From Falsihalocynthiibacter arcticus (lineage in GTDB: Bacteria; Pseudomonadota; Alphaproteobacteria; Rhodobacterales; Rhodobacteraceae): DNA of 64,000 nucleotides. Shown one piece after another: positions 56,826 through 64,000 of the stretch (the first letter of the stretch is position 1; every line of letters begins with the position of its first letter). The notes beneath the pieces were generated by a model. The model saw only the letters and a program-made list of their open reading frames with translations. It made no database searches and was not told the DNA's origin. The stretch is taken from the NCBI RefSeq assembly GCF_000812665.2, contig NZ_CP014327.1, positions 310,001 through 374,000 of the forward strand. Direction: 5' to 3'. The position numbers and the translations under genes are program-made.

Positions 56826-57287
56826 TTAGAGAGAATTTTCGGGTATTCCGAAACGTTCTAGCAACTGATCGCGGATTTGATCCCGTGTTTGGCGATAACT
56901 TAGCAGGCGTTCCTCGCGCCCTTCGCCAAGGCCCGTCGGATCTAGAATCGGCCAATATTCAATCTCGATATGATATATGCGGGTCAAATCCAGTACCCGA
57001 CGTTGGCTTGCGGGTGACAATGCGACGACCAAATCATAGCTCGAAAGATCATCGCCCCACTCTTGCATTTCGTCAAACGAACGGCTTCGGTGCCGTGAAA
57101 GCTCGACCCCGATTTCCTTGCAAACCGCAATTGCGAACCCATCAATCTCCAGATCGTTTTTAACACCCGCCGACTGGATATAAATGGATGTCCCGTAGAG
57201 CGCCTTCATAACGCCCTCCGCCATTGGTGAACGCACGGCGTTATGATCGCAACAAAAAAGAACTGACGTCGGACGCGACTTCGCCAT
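56826..57287 (-). CDS. Low-molecular-weight protein tyrosine phosphatase-like protein
   Basis: A 153-residue protein with the P-loop CCDHNAVRSPMAEG (CX5R) near the N-terminus and the acid loop ILDPTGLGE near the end. It belongs to the LMW-PTP / arsenate reductase family; the conserved genome position favours a phosphatase. The start immediately follows the UPF0262 stop. Confidence 0.9.
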   Translation of the reverse strand: MAKSRPTSVLFCCDHNAVRSPMAEGVMKALYGTSIYIQSAGVKNDLEIDGFAIAVCKEIGVELSRHRSRSFDEMQEWGDDLSSYDLVVALSPASQRRVLDLTRIYHIEIEYWPILDPTGLGEGREERLLSYRQTRDQIRDQLLERFGIPENSL

Positions 57288-57773
57288 CTACCCTCCGAAA
57301 TGCAGAACGCAAATAAGGGTAAAAAGCCGACGGGATGTTGCGTGATCCAACGTGGCTTTGCCCTCAAGACGTTCCTGAAGGACGCGTGCGCCTTCGTCGT
57401 GAATACCGCGCCGCGCCATATCAATCGCTTCGATTTGTCCGGGTGGCAGGTTTTTAACCGCTGCGAAGTAGCTTTCACAAATTTGGAAATAATCGCGCAC
57501 AACCTGACGGAACGGGCCCAGCGCCAGATGAAATTCCGCCGCTAGCCCCTCGTTAAGGTCAGATATTTCAAACACCAAACGCCGCTCACGAATGGCAAGC
57601 TTCAGGTGATATGGCCCAACGGGGGGTATTCGATCATCGCGCGCAGGAAGGGCGAAACTGTTTTCCTCCAACAGATCAAAAATCGCCACGCGGCGTTCTT
57701 GTTCAATTTGCGGAGTCGGAGGTGCAAGCCCACCATCATCAATATCAATTTCTGCAATTCGATCGGTGGTCAT
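57288..57773 (-). CDS. UPF0262 family protein
   Basis: A 161-residue protein of the alphaproteobacterial UPF0262 family: LAPPTPQIEQERRVAIFDLL, PYHLKLAIRERRLVFEISDL, and GPFRQVVRDYFQICESYF. Function unknown; almost always placed between hisD and the LMW phosphatase in Rhodobacterales. Confidence 0.93.
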   Translation of the reverse strand: MTTDRIAEIDIDDGGLAPPTPQIEQERRVAIFDLLEENSFALPARDDRIPPVGPYHLKLAIRERRLVFEISDLNEGLAAEFHLALGPFRQVVRDYFQICESYFAAVKNLPPGQIEAIDMARRGIHDEGARVLQERLEGKATLDHATSRRLFTLICVLHFGG

Positions 57774-57781
57774 ATAAAATG

Positions 57782-59083
57782 CTACTCGTTTAAGCTGTCG
57801 AGCCGCAAGCGGATAGACAGGCCGTGGGCCTCAAGGCTCTCGGATTTGGCCAATCGCTCTGCTGACGGGCCGATTGCGCGCAGGGCCTCTGGCGTCATTT
57901 TTGAAAGGGTGGTGCGCTTGAGGAAATCCATGACCGAAAGACCAGAAGAAAAACGCGCTGAACGTGCGGTCGGCAATACGTGATTTGGGCCGCCGATATA
58001 ATCGCCAATGGCTTCGGGCGTAAATGCGCCAATGAAAATCGCACCTGCGTGTTTGATTTTTGCGGCCATTGCATCGGCATCTTGAACGCAAATTTCGAGG
58101 TGCTCGGGGGCAATTCGATCTGACAGCGTTACGGCATCATTGAGAGTCGCGACAGTAATGACCGCTCCGAAATCGCGCCAGCTTGGCCCCGCGATCTTCG
58201 CCCGCTCAAGCGTTTCTAACCGCTTTTCAACGGCTTGAACAACTTGAAGGCCGAAATCAGCATCATCGGTGATGAGGATACTTTGGGCACTTTCGTCATG
58301 CTCGGCTTGGCTCAATAAATCCACGGCAATCCAATCTGGATTGTTGTGCTTATCCGCAATCACCAAAATTTCGCTGGGGCCCGCAATCATATCAATACCG
58401 ACTTTGCCAAAAACACGCCGCTTTGCCGCCGCCACAAACGCGTTGCCCGGTCCGGTAATTTTATCAACGGGGGCAATACTCGCCGTCCCATATGCAAGGG
58501 CTGCAATCGCTTGCGCCCCGCCAATCCGATAAACTGTATCAACGCCCGCAAGCCGCGCCGCAAAAAGCACAAGTGGGTTGCAAACGCCATCAGGTGTCGG
58601 CACGCAGATCGCCAAGCGCTCAACCCCTGCCACCTTGGCCGGAACCGCGTTCATCAGCACTGAACTTGGATAGCTGGCAAGCCCTCCGGGAACATAAAGT
58701 CCCGCAGCAGAGACTGCACTCCAACGCCAACCTAGTGTGGCACCAACATCATCTGTAAAGCTGGCATCTTCGGGCATTTGGCGCAGGTGATAGGCCCGAA
58801 TACGCTCCGCCGCCATCTCAAGTGCTGCGGCGTCCTCGACGCTTACTTTCGCACACTCCGCATCAATTTCGCTTTTCGAAAAGGCGATTGTTTCTGCCGT
58901 CACCTCAAACCGATCAAACTTGCGCGTCAACTCAATGACAGCCTCGTCGCCCCGCGCCCGCACGTCGGCAATGATTTCAGCCACGACCGCATCTACATCG
59001 GGGCTGTCTTCGCGCTTTGTCCCAAGGAACGCTGCGAAATCCGCCTCGAAATTGGCGTCTTGGGCGTTCAGGAAAAGAGGCAT
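57782..59083 (-). CDS. hisD: Histidinol dehydrogenase
   Basis: A 433-residue NAD- and zinc-dependent enzyme catalysing the last two steps of histidine synthesis. Family motifs are GLYVPGGLASYPSSVLMNAV, GPGNAFVAAAKRRVFGKVGI and APEHLEICVQDA (catalytic Glu-His), with IFIGAFTPEAIGDYIGGPNH. It lies in the murA block, 8 bases after UPF0262. Confidence 0.97.
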   Translation of the reverse strand: MPLFLNAQDANFEADFAAFLGTKREDSPDVDAVVAEIIADVRARGDEAVIELTRKFDRFEVTAETIAFSKSEIDAECAKVSVEDAAALEMAAERIRAYHLRQMPEDASFTDDVGATLGWRWSAVSAAGLYVPGGLASYPSSVLMNAVPAKVAGVERLAICVPTPDGVCNPLVLFAARLAGVDTVYRIGGAQAIAALAYGTASIAPVDKITGPGNAFVAAAKRRVFGKVGIDMIAGPSEILVIADKHNNPDWIAVDLLSQAEHDESAQSILITDDADFGLQVVQAVEKRLETLERAKIAGPSWRDFGAVITVATLNDAVTLSDRIAPEHLEICVQDADAMAAKIKHAGAIFIGAFTPEAIGDYIGGPNHVLPTARSARFSSGLSVMDFLKRTTLSKMTPEALRAIGPSAERLAKSESLEAHGLSIRLRLDSLNE

Positions 59084-59087
59084 CTAT

Positions 59088-59567
59088 TTACTCCGGATGG
59101 TGAGGAATGTGTTTTGACGGAGCAATATAAGGTCGCGTCACATCCTGCAATGAGACATTAATGCATTCCACATCAAGCCCAATGGCCCCGTCCCCCGCAA
59201 GGGTCAAAACAAGACGTCCCGCGCCATCCTCAGTCGGTTCAAAATGCACCGTCAGAACAGACAAAACCGTGTCTTTTTGCTGCGGATCGATACCTTGACT
59301 CAAGACCTTGGTTACGTCCTCAAAGGCAAGGATTGACCGCACGCGCTCGACAGGGCGGTTGCGTGCCTTGGCTTGCGCAACATCTTCCCAACGGAACCGA
59401 TTGCACAAAATCGCAAAACGGCGTTGCGCGGGAAGCCATGACATTTCCGAGCCAAGGAAAACAGCGTCCTGCACAAGGCCCGAGATGACCCCTAGATCGG
59501 TCGCATCAACGGCCACCAATTGGATTGGCTTCTCTGCTCCGTCTTCAAAGCTGGCATCTTGTGTCAT
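59088..59567 (-). CDS. DUF2948 family protein
   Basis: A 159-residue protein of the alphaproteobacterial DUF2948 family: [34 protein letters not shown] and [23 protein letters not shown]. Function unknown. It overlaps murA by 4 bases and precedes hisD by 4 bases. Confidence 0.92.
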   Translation of the reverse strand: MTQDASFEDGAEKPIQLVAVDATDLGVISGLVQDAVFLGSEMSWLPAQRRFAILCNRFRWEDVAQAKARNRPVERVRSILAFEDVTKVLSQGIDPQQKDTVLSVLTVHFEPTEDGAGRLVLTLAGDGAIGLDVECINVSLQDVTRPYIAPSKHIPHHPE

Positions 59568-60829
59568 TCTTTCACCCGTTCAATTTGTGCGCCCATTCCG
59601 GCAAATTTGGCGACCACATGTTCATAACCGCGATCCACATGGTATACCCGCGAAACGACGGTTTCACCCTCAGCGGCAAGGCCAGCCAAAATGAGCGACA
59701 CAGAGGCCCTCAGATCGGTCGCCATAACGCGCGCACCCTTGAGACGCTTCACGCCTTTAACGGTTGCAACACCGCCCTGAACGTCAATATTCGCCCCCAT
59801 ACGGATAAGCTCCGGCGCGTGCATAAACCTGTTTTCAAAGATTTTCTCTTCCAAAACGCTGGTGCCATCAGCCGTACACATAAGCGCCATCATTTGGGCT
59901 TGGAGGTCTGTCGGGAACCCGGGATAAACTTCGGTAACCACATCCACCGAATGAATTAAGTCGCCTTTGCGTGCAACCACTAGGCCTTTTTCGGTCTCAG
60001 TGACACTTACGCCAGCGGCATCCAGTTTCTCACAGAAAGCGGCTAGCAAATTGATCCGCCCACCCAGCAATTCAACTTCGCCGCCAGCGATCGCAGGGGC
60101 GAGCATATAGCTGCCCAATTCAATGCGATCAGTCACAACGGGATGGGTCGCGCCGTTCAATCGGTCAACGCCCTGAATGGTAATCGTCGAGGTGCCTTCA
60201 CCTTCGATTTGTGCGCCCATTTTACGCAGACAATGCACCAAATCGACGATCTCGGGCTCGCGCGCCGCGTTCTTGAGCACGGTCGTTCCCTTGGCCAAAG
60301 TCGCGGCCATCACGGTGTTTTCCGTGGCCCCAACGGATGCAAACCGCAGCTCATGCACCGCGCCTTTTAACCCGCCGCGTGCAATCGCGTGTAAATAGCC
60401 TTCTTTGAGTTCTATCTCCGCGCCCATTGCCTCAAGCGCCGCAATATGGAGGTCCATCGGGCGGGCGCCAATTGCGCATCCTCCAGGAAGCGAAACAATC
60501 GCATGCCCCAAACGGGCCAACATCGGACCAAGCACCAAGTTCGATGCCCGCATTTTGCGCACGATTTCGTAATCGGCCACATGGTTGTCGATATTATGTG
60601 AAGACAGCGCCAAGACTTTTCCGTCCTGAAGGCTCGAAACTTCCGCCCCCAACGATTCCAGAAGGGCAGACATCGTTTTGATGTCAGATAAGCGCGGCGC
60701 ATTGGTGAGCGTCAGCGGCTCTTCCGACAACAACGTCGCAGGCATCAGCGTCAGGCAGGCGTTTTTTGCGCCAGCAATTGGAATCTGCCCTTTGAGCGGG
60801 CCATTCCCCTTAACAACAATTGAATCCAT
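59564..60829 (-). CDS. murA: UDP-N-acetylglucosamine 1-carboxyvinyltransferase
   Basis: A 421-residue enzyme adding enolpyruvate to UDP-GlcNAc, first step of peptidoglycan precursor synthesis. The protein opens [20 protein letters not shown]; the loop [20 protein letters not shown] contains the reactive Cys (in GGCAIG) targeted by fosfomycin. Motifs [15 protein letters not shown]-like and [12 protein letters not shown] fit the family. First gene of the minus-strand block ending at yacG. Confidence 0.97.
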   Translation of the reverse strand: MDSIVVKGNGPLKGQIPIAGAKNACLTLMPATLLSEEPLTLTNAPRLSDIKTMSALLESLGAEVSSLQDGKVLALSSHNIDNHVADYEIVRKMRASNLVLGPMLARLGHAIVSLPGGCAIGARPMDLHIAALEAMGAEIELKEGYLHAIARGGLKGAVHELRFASVGATENTVMAATLAKGTTVLKNAAREPEIVDLVHCLRKMGAQIEGEGTSTITIQGVDRLNGATHPVVTDRIELGSYMLAPAIAGGEVELLGGRINLLAAFCEKLDAAGVSVTETEKGLVVARKGDLIHSVDVVTEVYPGFPTDLQAQMMALMCTADGTSVLEEKIFENRFMHAPELIRMGANIDVQGGVATVKGVKRLKGARVMATDLRASVSLILAGLAAEGETVVSRVYHVDRGYEHVVAKFAGMGAQIERVKE

Positions 60830-60846
60830 TCTCTGCCCTACTCTGC

Positions 60847-61025
60847 CTATTTATCTTGATCATTCACGACGCTGCGCGCGCGTGCTTGGGATTTACGTTT
60901 GGCCATATTTGCCTTCAACGCCGACTTTAGCCGGTCGTCACGGGTTTTTCCCGTTTTTTGCGCCGGCTTTGCCCCCCCTTGAGTTGCTGCGGCCTTTACA
61001 CTTTTATTTACTGGTTCTTGGCTCA
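60847..61025 (-). CDS. Small conserved basic protein (one-base frameshift in this sequence)
   Basis: About 59 residues: [18 protein letters not shown], then, after one base is added at the C6 run 60972-60977, [20 protein letters not shown] and [20 protein letters not shown] with a stop. Short, highly charged proteins ending [11 protein letters not shown] lie upstream of murA in related genomes, as I recall, which supports the reading; function unknown. Too short and too broken for a simple ORF scan. Confidence 0.65.
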
Positions 61026-61225
61026 TATTTGACTGTCTACCCTAGCAAAGGGAGGCCGTCCAGTAACCGAGACCCCATCCAAATCTATTACGTGAGATTT
61101 GAGCCTACATGGTAAAAAACGGCCGGATTTTCCGCACACCGGATATGGTCACCCGTAATTGGGCGAAAAGACCCTTGCCTCGCGTCCGAATTGCGTCTAA
61201 TCAGCCGCCAAGCCTCGTGCAAACG

Positions 61226-61265
61226 GGCTGCTGTAGCTCAGTGGTAGAGCGCGTCATTGGTAATG
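61226..61265 (+). repeat. Duplicated 5' half of tRNA-Thr
   Basis: 40 bases (61226-61265) identical to 61372-61411, that is the tRNA-Thr 5' half through the anticodon loop. The following bases diverge, although AGGTC reappears at the matching place. The 3' half (T arm and acceptor) is missing, so it is not functional. Confidence 0.85.
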
Positions 61266-61372
61266 GGTAGGTCCATTCTAAATTGATGTGTTTGAACAAT
61301 GAGTTAGCAAGACGAAGGAATAATTAATAGGGTATTAGTAGGGCATATGCTCTAACGCCCTAAGTTTTATAG

Positions 61373-61447
61373 GCTGCTGTAGCTCAGTGGTAGAGCGCGT
61401 CATTGGTAATGACGAGGTCGGGAGTTCAATTCTCCCCAGCAGCACCA
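61373..61447 (+). tRNA. tRNA-Thr (GGT)
   Basis: A 75-nt cloverleaf with encoded CCA. Acceptor GCTGCTG pairs with CAGCAGC, the anticodon stem CGTCA/TGACG encloses TTGGTAA (anticodon GGT), and the T loop is TTCAATT. It stands next to a tyrosine integrase gene, so it may be that island's insertion site. Confidence 0.95.
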
Positions 61448-61596
61448 TAAAACACTGATTTTAAAGTAATTTTTCTCTAAATGTCGGTGCACTAACTTTT
61501 ACTGCCCCAATCGACACGCTCCGCCAGATCCCACTGGACTTGGACAGCACATTTGTCTTTACCGCACTTGGTTCCAGTCAAAGAGAGCCCTTGCAC

Positions 61597-62763
61597 TCAG
61601 TCCTTAGACTCTTTCAATTCCTGGATGCGCTCGGAAATGCGTTCAACAGGGCCGCGCAACCGATCAACGTTGATAATTATATAACCGCCAGTCACGTCAG
61701 CGGATGAGCGGTGGTTAAGCAATCGTTTGAGCGCATAGTGCGGAATGTCCAGACTTTCAGCAATGGTGATGTAAGTTCTGCGCAAATCATGAAGAGTGAA
61801 AGATACACCTGAGGCAGCAGCCACCCTTTGATGGAACTTCTTAGGCTCCACAATGTGACCTGCTGGACCATTGCCGGGAAACACCCATGGGGATACCCCC
61901 GCGCTTTCTTTTCTCTCCCGAAGCAAATTGAGCAGATAGTCAGAGAGTGGAAGTATTAGGGGATCGCCGTTTTTAGTCGTCGGCAAGTGCAGCTTAAGCT
62001 CTTCAAGGTCGATGTTCTCCCATCGCAGGCTTGCTATCTCGTTGCGGCGCATCCCGGTGAAAAGTGCGAGCAGGAGGAAGTCGCGCGAGTATTCGGGTTC
62101 TTCCATCACAGCGATCCACCACGCGGGAAGCTGTTTGGCCTCGATAATTGTTTGGCGTCGCCGCTCCTTGTTCCAAGCTCTCGCTTGGTTAAGAATACTC
62201 ACCGGATTTGGTGGAAAGTTATCTTCCGTTGCGGCGTTAAAATTGTAGACCGAGCGAAAATGACGGAACGCATAATTCGCAGTGATCTTTCCATTTCTGC
62301 GCGACATCTCTTGGTGTTTTTTCAACACCATCTGCTTCGTGATCTCACTGATTGGCTTATTCGCCCACGACTTTAAGTAGATGAAACCTGTGCGCGAATA
62401 ATTCTCTACCGTTGCTTTTGCAAAATCTGGTCTGGCATCGAAGAACTTATTGAATGCTTTTTCAACGGTGATCTTGTCGGCTGCGTCTTTGCGCTTTTCA
62501 GCCGTTGGATCAACGCCGTCTGCCATGTCACCCAAGACGACGAGTGCCTTACGCCGCGCTGTTTCTGGTGGAAAAAGGTCAGCCCGCCCGATTGTAACGC
62601 GTCTGGTGCGACGATTTACTTGTCCTTCGACAATGTATGTTTTTGATTTAGCTCCGACGCGTACTCCAAACCCCGGCAACATCGTATCTCGATAGATTGC
62701 CTGCCCGCTTTCGGGGTGCGGTATGTCATCAACACTGCGGCGGGTAAGACGTAGGTTTGGCAT
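61597..62763 (-). CDS. Tyrosine-type integrase (P4/Arm-binding type)
   Basis: A 388-residue site-specific recombinase. The N-terminus (MPNLRLTRRSVDDIPHPESG, then FGVRVGAKSKTYIVEG) is the arm-binding domain of DUF4102-type integrases; the SAM-like core follows; the catalytic domain has Arg in TGMRRNEIASLRW, HxxR in TLHDLRRTYI, His in LLNHRSS, and Tyr in GGYIII. The ATG at 62763 has a perfect AAGGAGGT. It points at the 3' end of tRNA-Thr 150 bases away, the standard placement for a genomic island integrase. Confidence 0.93.
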   Translation of the reverse strand: MPNLRLTRRSVDDIPHPESGQAIYRDTMLPGFGVRVGAKSKTYIVEGQVNRRTRRVTIGRADLFPPETARRKALVVLGDMADGVDPTAEKRKDAADKITVEKAFNKFFDARPDFAKATVENYSRTGFIYLKSWANKPISEITKQMVLKKHQEMSRRNGKITANYAFRHFRSVYNFNAATEDNFPPNPVSILNQARAWNKERRRQTIIEAKQLPAWWIAVMEEPEYSRDFLLLALFTGMRRNEIASLRWENIDLEELKLHLPTTKNGDPLILPLSDYLLNLLRERKESAGVSPWVFPGNGPAGHIVEPKKFHQRVAAASGVSFTLHDLRRTYITIAESLDIPHYALKRLLNHRSSADVTGGYIIINVDRLRGPVERISERIQELKESKD

Positions 62764-63179
62764 TGTGACCTCCTTATAGTCACAACTCAATATAGGCACA
62801 TTTCGAGAAAAAGCTCGACTTTTCTTATGGTTATGTGATCGCAGCGCACTGCGTCCAGTACAATGAAACGCTATCCAACTCTGTGGTGGCAGCCAGAATT
62901 GAAAGCGGGACCGATCACGATCATCTGCGCCAATCTTAACCGTACCACCCCGCGTTCCTCGCTGCGATCTGCTATGGTAAGGTCGGCGGTTGGAGTCCGT
63001 CATGGGGCACCACCCGTTCAAAAATTCAGATGTTTTCCCGCGTCAGGATGACGATCTGGTCACCAAATTGCCAAAATCCCAGGGCGGCTTTTCCGCTCTG
63101 GCGCTTCACTGCTCAAAGGGGCGCAGATCGGCGTCTACATTTTTCACTGTTGGTAAGGCTTACGATTCTAAGATTTGAC
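62764..63179. other. Region upstream of the integrase, with a tRNA 3'-end-like piece
   Basis: No gene supported. The plus strand at about 62980-63012 resembles the 3' end of a tRNA (see the separate entry). The rest likely holds the integrase promoter. Confidence 0.5.
62980..63012 (+). repeat. tRNA 3'-end-like fragment
   Basis: GGCGG-TTGGAGT-CCGTC (62985-63001) folds as a T arm and is followed by ATGGGGC-A-CCA. Over 31 bases it matches the 3' end of the window's tRNA-Phe at 24 positions. No 5' acceptor strand lies upstream, so it is a fragment, possibly an old attachment site. Confidence 0.45.
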
Positions 63180-63596
63180 TTAATTTAGAAAAATATGAAG
63201 CGCGAAGGTCGTGGCAATGGAAATTGCACCTAGTCCTACGGTAACTTGTTTGATGACAAAGAACGCTGTTTGCAAAAAATAGGCGGGATGATTTCTGTTA
63301 AATTTGTAGCCTTGCTCCTTTCTGTTCAAGGCATGCTCCACAGACAAGTATGCGCAAAGATACTGAAAATAGTCGCTCGCAATTGAAATGACTGCGAACG
63401 CTCCTGCTATGTTGATCCAGATTTCATAATTTTGAATGTAGGTCTTCGAGAATTCCGCGTCAGAGGCCTGAACGGCAAAAACCCAAGCAACAATTCCAAA
63501 GGCAACAAACCGGGTCGTTTCGCTTAGCCGAGAAGTGACGACGGTCTTTTGCTCCAGACGCTCTCTGTGAGCTGCTTTCTTTTCTGTCTCGGTCAT
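63180..63596 (-). CDS. Small membrane protein, unknown
   Basis: A 138-residue protein with three probable membrane segments (near 30-46, 60-80, 110-130), a charged N-terminus (TETEKKAAHRERLEQK) and no recognised family. It lies 8 bases after hsdR on the same strand, between the restriction gene and the integrase, so it may be an accessory of the restriction locus or island. Confidence 0.55.
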   Translation of the reverse strand: MTETEKKAAHRERLEQKTVVTSRLSETTRFVAFGIVAWVFAVQASDAEFSKTYIQNYEIWINIAGAFAVISIASDYFQYLCAYLSVEHALNRKEQGYKFNRNHPAYFLQTAFFVIKQVTVGLGAISIATTFALHIFLN

Positions 63597-63604
63597 TTTT
63601 GCTA

Positions 63605-64000
63605 CTACTCGCTGTTAACCATAGGTCCGGGATCGTCAGTGTCTGGATCGTTGTCCGGATCGTCCGAACTGGAATTCACCGTCACAATTGAATCATAAAC
63701 ACGCTTCACGAGGCCGTTGGCAGCTGCCTCTCGAAACCGATCATCGTTCATCAGTTTGGCAAAGATCTCTTCATTGCCTTCCATCCGTTCAATGAACATG
63801 CCTTCAAGCATGGAGTTAAAGACCAAGGAAAAGTTGTCCAAAGTGTTCGCTCGCGCGGCCTCACGTAACTTTTGTTTCCTTGTTGCCATTTCAACCACTT
63901 GATCGAAGAACAACTCGTCAGCCTTGTTGAATTCGGTTCCGAACCGCTCATTCAATGTGTCGACTAGCAAGCTAAGCTGGACAGCTTCATCTTTTGAAAC
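63605..64000 (-). CDS. hsdR: Type I restriction enzyme R subunit, C-terminal end (runs off right edge)
   Basis: The last ~131 residues of HsdR: LNERFGTEFNKADELFFDQV, TLDNFSLVFNSMLEGMFIER, NEEIFAKLMNDDRFREAAAN, then an acidic Asp-Pro tail. This matches the C-terminal helical region of type I R subunits. The frame is open to the window edge, so an ATG-like start within it is not the gene start. The helicase and nuclease parts and the M and S subunits would lie to the right. Confidence 0.85.
   Translation of the reverse strand, partial: VSKDEAVQLSLLVDTLNERFGTEFNKADELFFDQVVEMATRKQKLREAARANTLDNFSLVFNSMLEGMFIERMEGNEEIFAKLMNDDRFREAAANGLVKRVYDSIVTVNSSSDDPDNDPDTDDPGPMVNSE

Noticed and set aside
60678-61115. 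Plus-strand ORF of 145 residues upstream of murA
   Set aside because: Overlaps murA and the small charged ORF on the opposite strand; proline-rich chance frame.
62764-63021. N-terminal extension of the integrase reading TDSNRRPYHS
   Set aside because: It is antisense translation of the tRNA 3'-like fragment; the ATG at 62763 has a perfect ribosome binding site.

Overview
The window looks like chromosome from a marine alphaproteobacterium of the order Rhodobacterales (Roseobacter group). This rests on recognised protein families and gene order only, because no database was searched. Supporting traits are a mreB-mreC-mreD-mrdA-rodA block, a murA / DUF2948 / hisD / UPF0262 / phosphatase / infA / maf / RNase G / yacG block, a Rhizobium-type rha locus, and a Hint-domain RTX protein.

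Layout. 1-11 kb: end of nadE, an 18-repeat MORN protein, leuA behind a leucine leader peptide, the rod-shape operon and a hydroxyacid dehydrogenase. 11-16 kb: an SseB-like protein, a uracil-DNA glycosylase-like protein, then an ArsR regulator with two PFCSC-motif permeases, a CDF cation exporter and a small thioredoxin (metal or metalloid efflux). 16-24 kb: accessory genes including LysR / monooxygenase / quinone oxidoreductase and a Kef-type antiporter. 23.4-30.3 kb: a signalling cluster with a NarL-type regulator, a cysteine-free molybdopterin-fold periplasmic protein, a hybrid histidine kinase and a GGDEF-EAL protein. 30.6-31.3 kb: a decayed IS3 transposase and tRNA-Met. 31.6-42.3 kb: the complete L-rhamnose locus, with rhaRSTPQUK on minus and rhaDI on plus around a 14-bp inverted-repeat operator. 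42.3-44.5 kb: a tungstate-type ABC transporter. 44.6-49.8 kb: SDR with LysR, a lytic transglycosylase, an epimerase, a ParB-fold protein and rpsU. 49.8-54.3 kb: an accessory or decayed zone with an IS3 OrfA remnant, two protein fragments (one curlin-like), a Hint/RTX protein and a protein with NUMOD-like tandem repeats. 54.5-61.0 kb: tRNA-Phe and the conserved murA-yacG block. 61.2-64 kb: a partly duplicated tRNA-Thr, a tyrosine integrase and the end of a type I restriction hsdR, which mark the left edge of an island running out of the window.

At least nine genes (leuA, sseB-like, the first permease, the hybrid kinase, rhaK, rhaR, tupA, mltB-like and a 59-residue ORF) are each broken by the loss of one base, nearly always in a G/C run of 4-6. 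Adding one base restores a full family-length protein. I read this mainly as homopolymer under-calling in the source sequence, so these genes are annotated at full length with the break noted. The second permease differs: it has lost about 20 codons.
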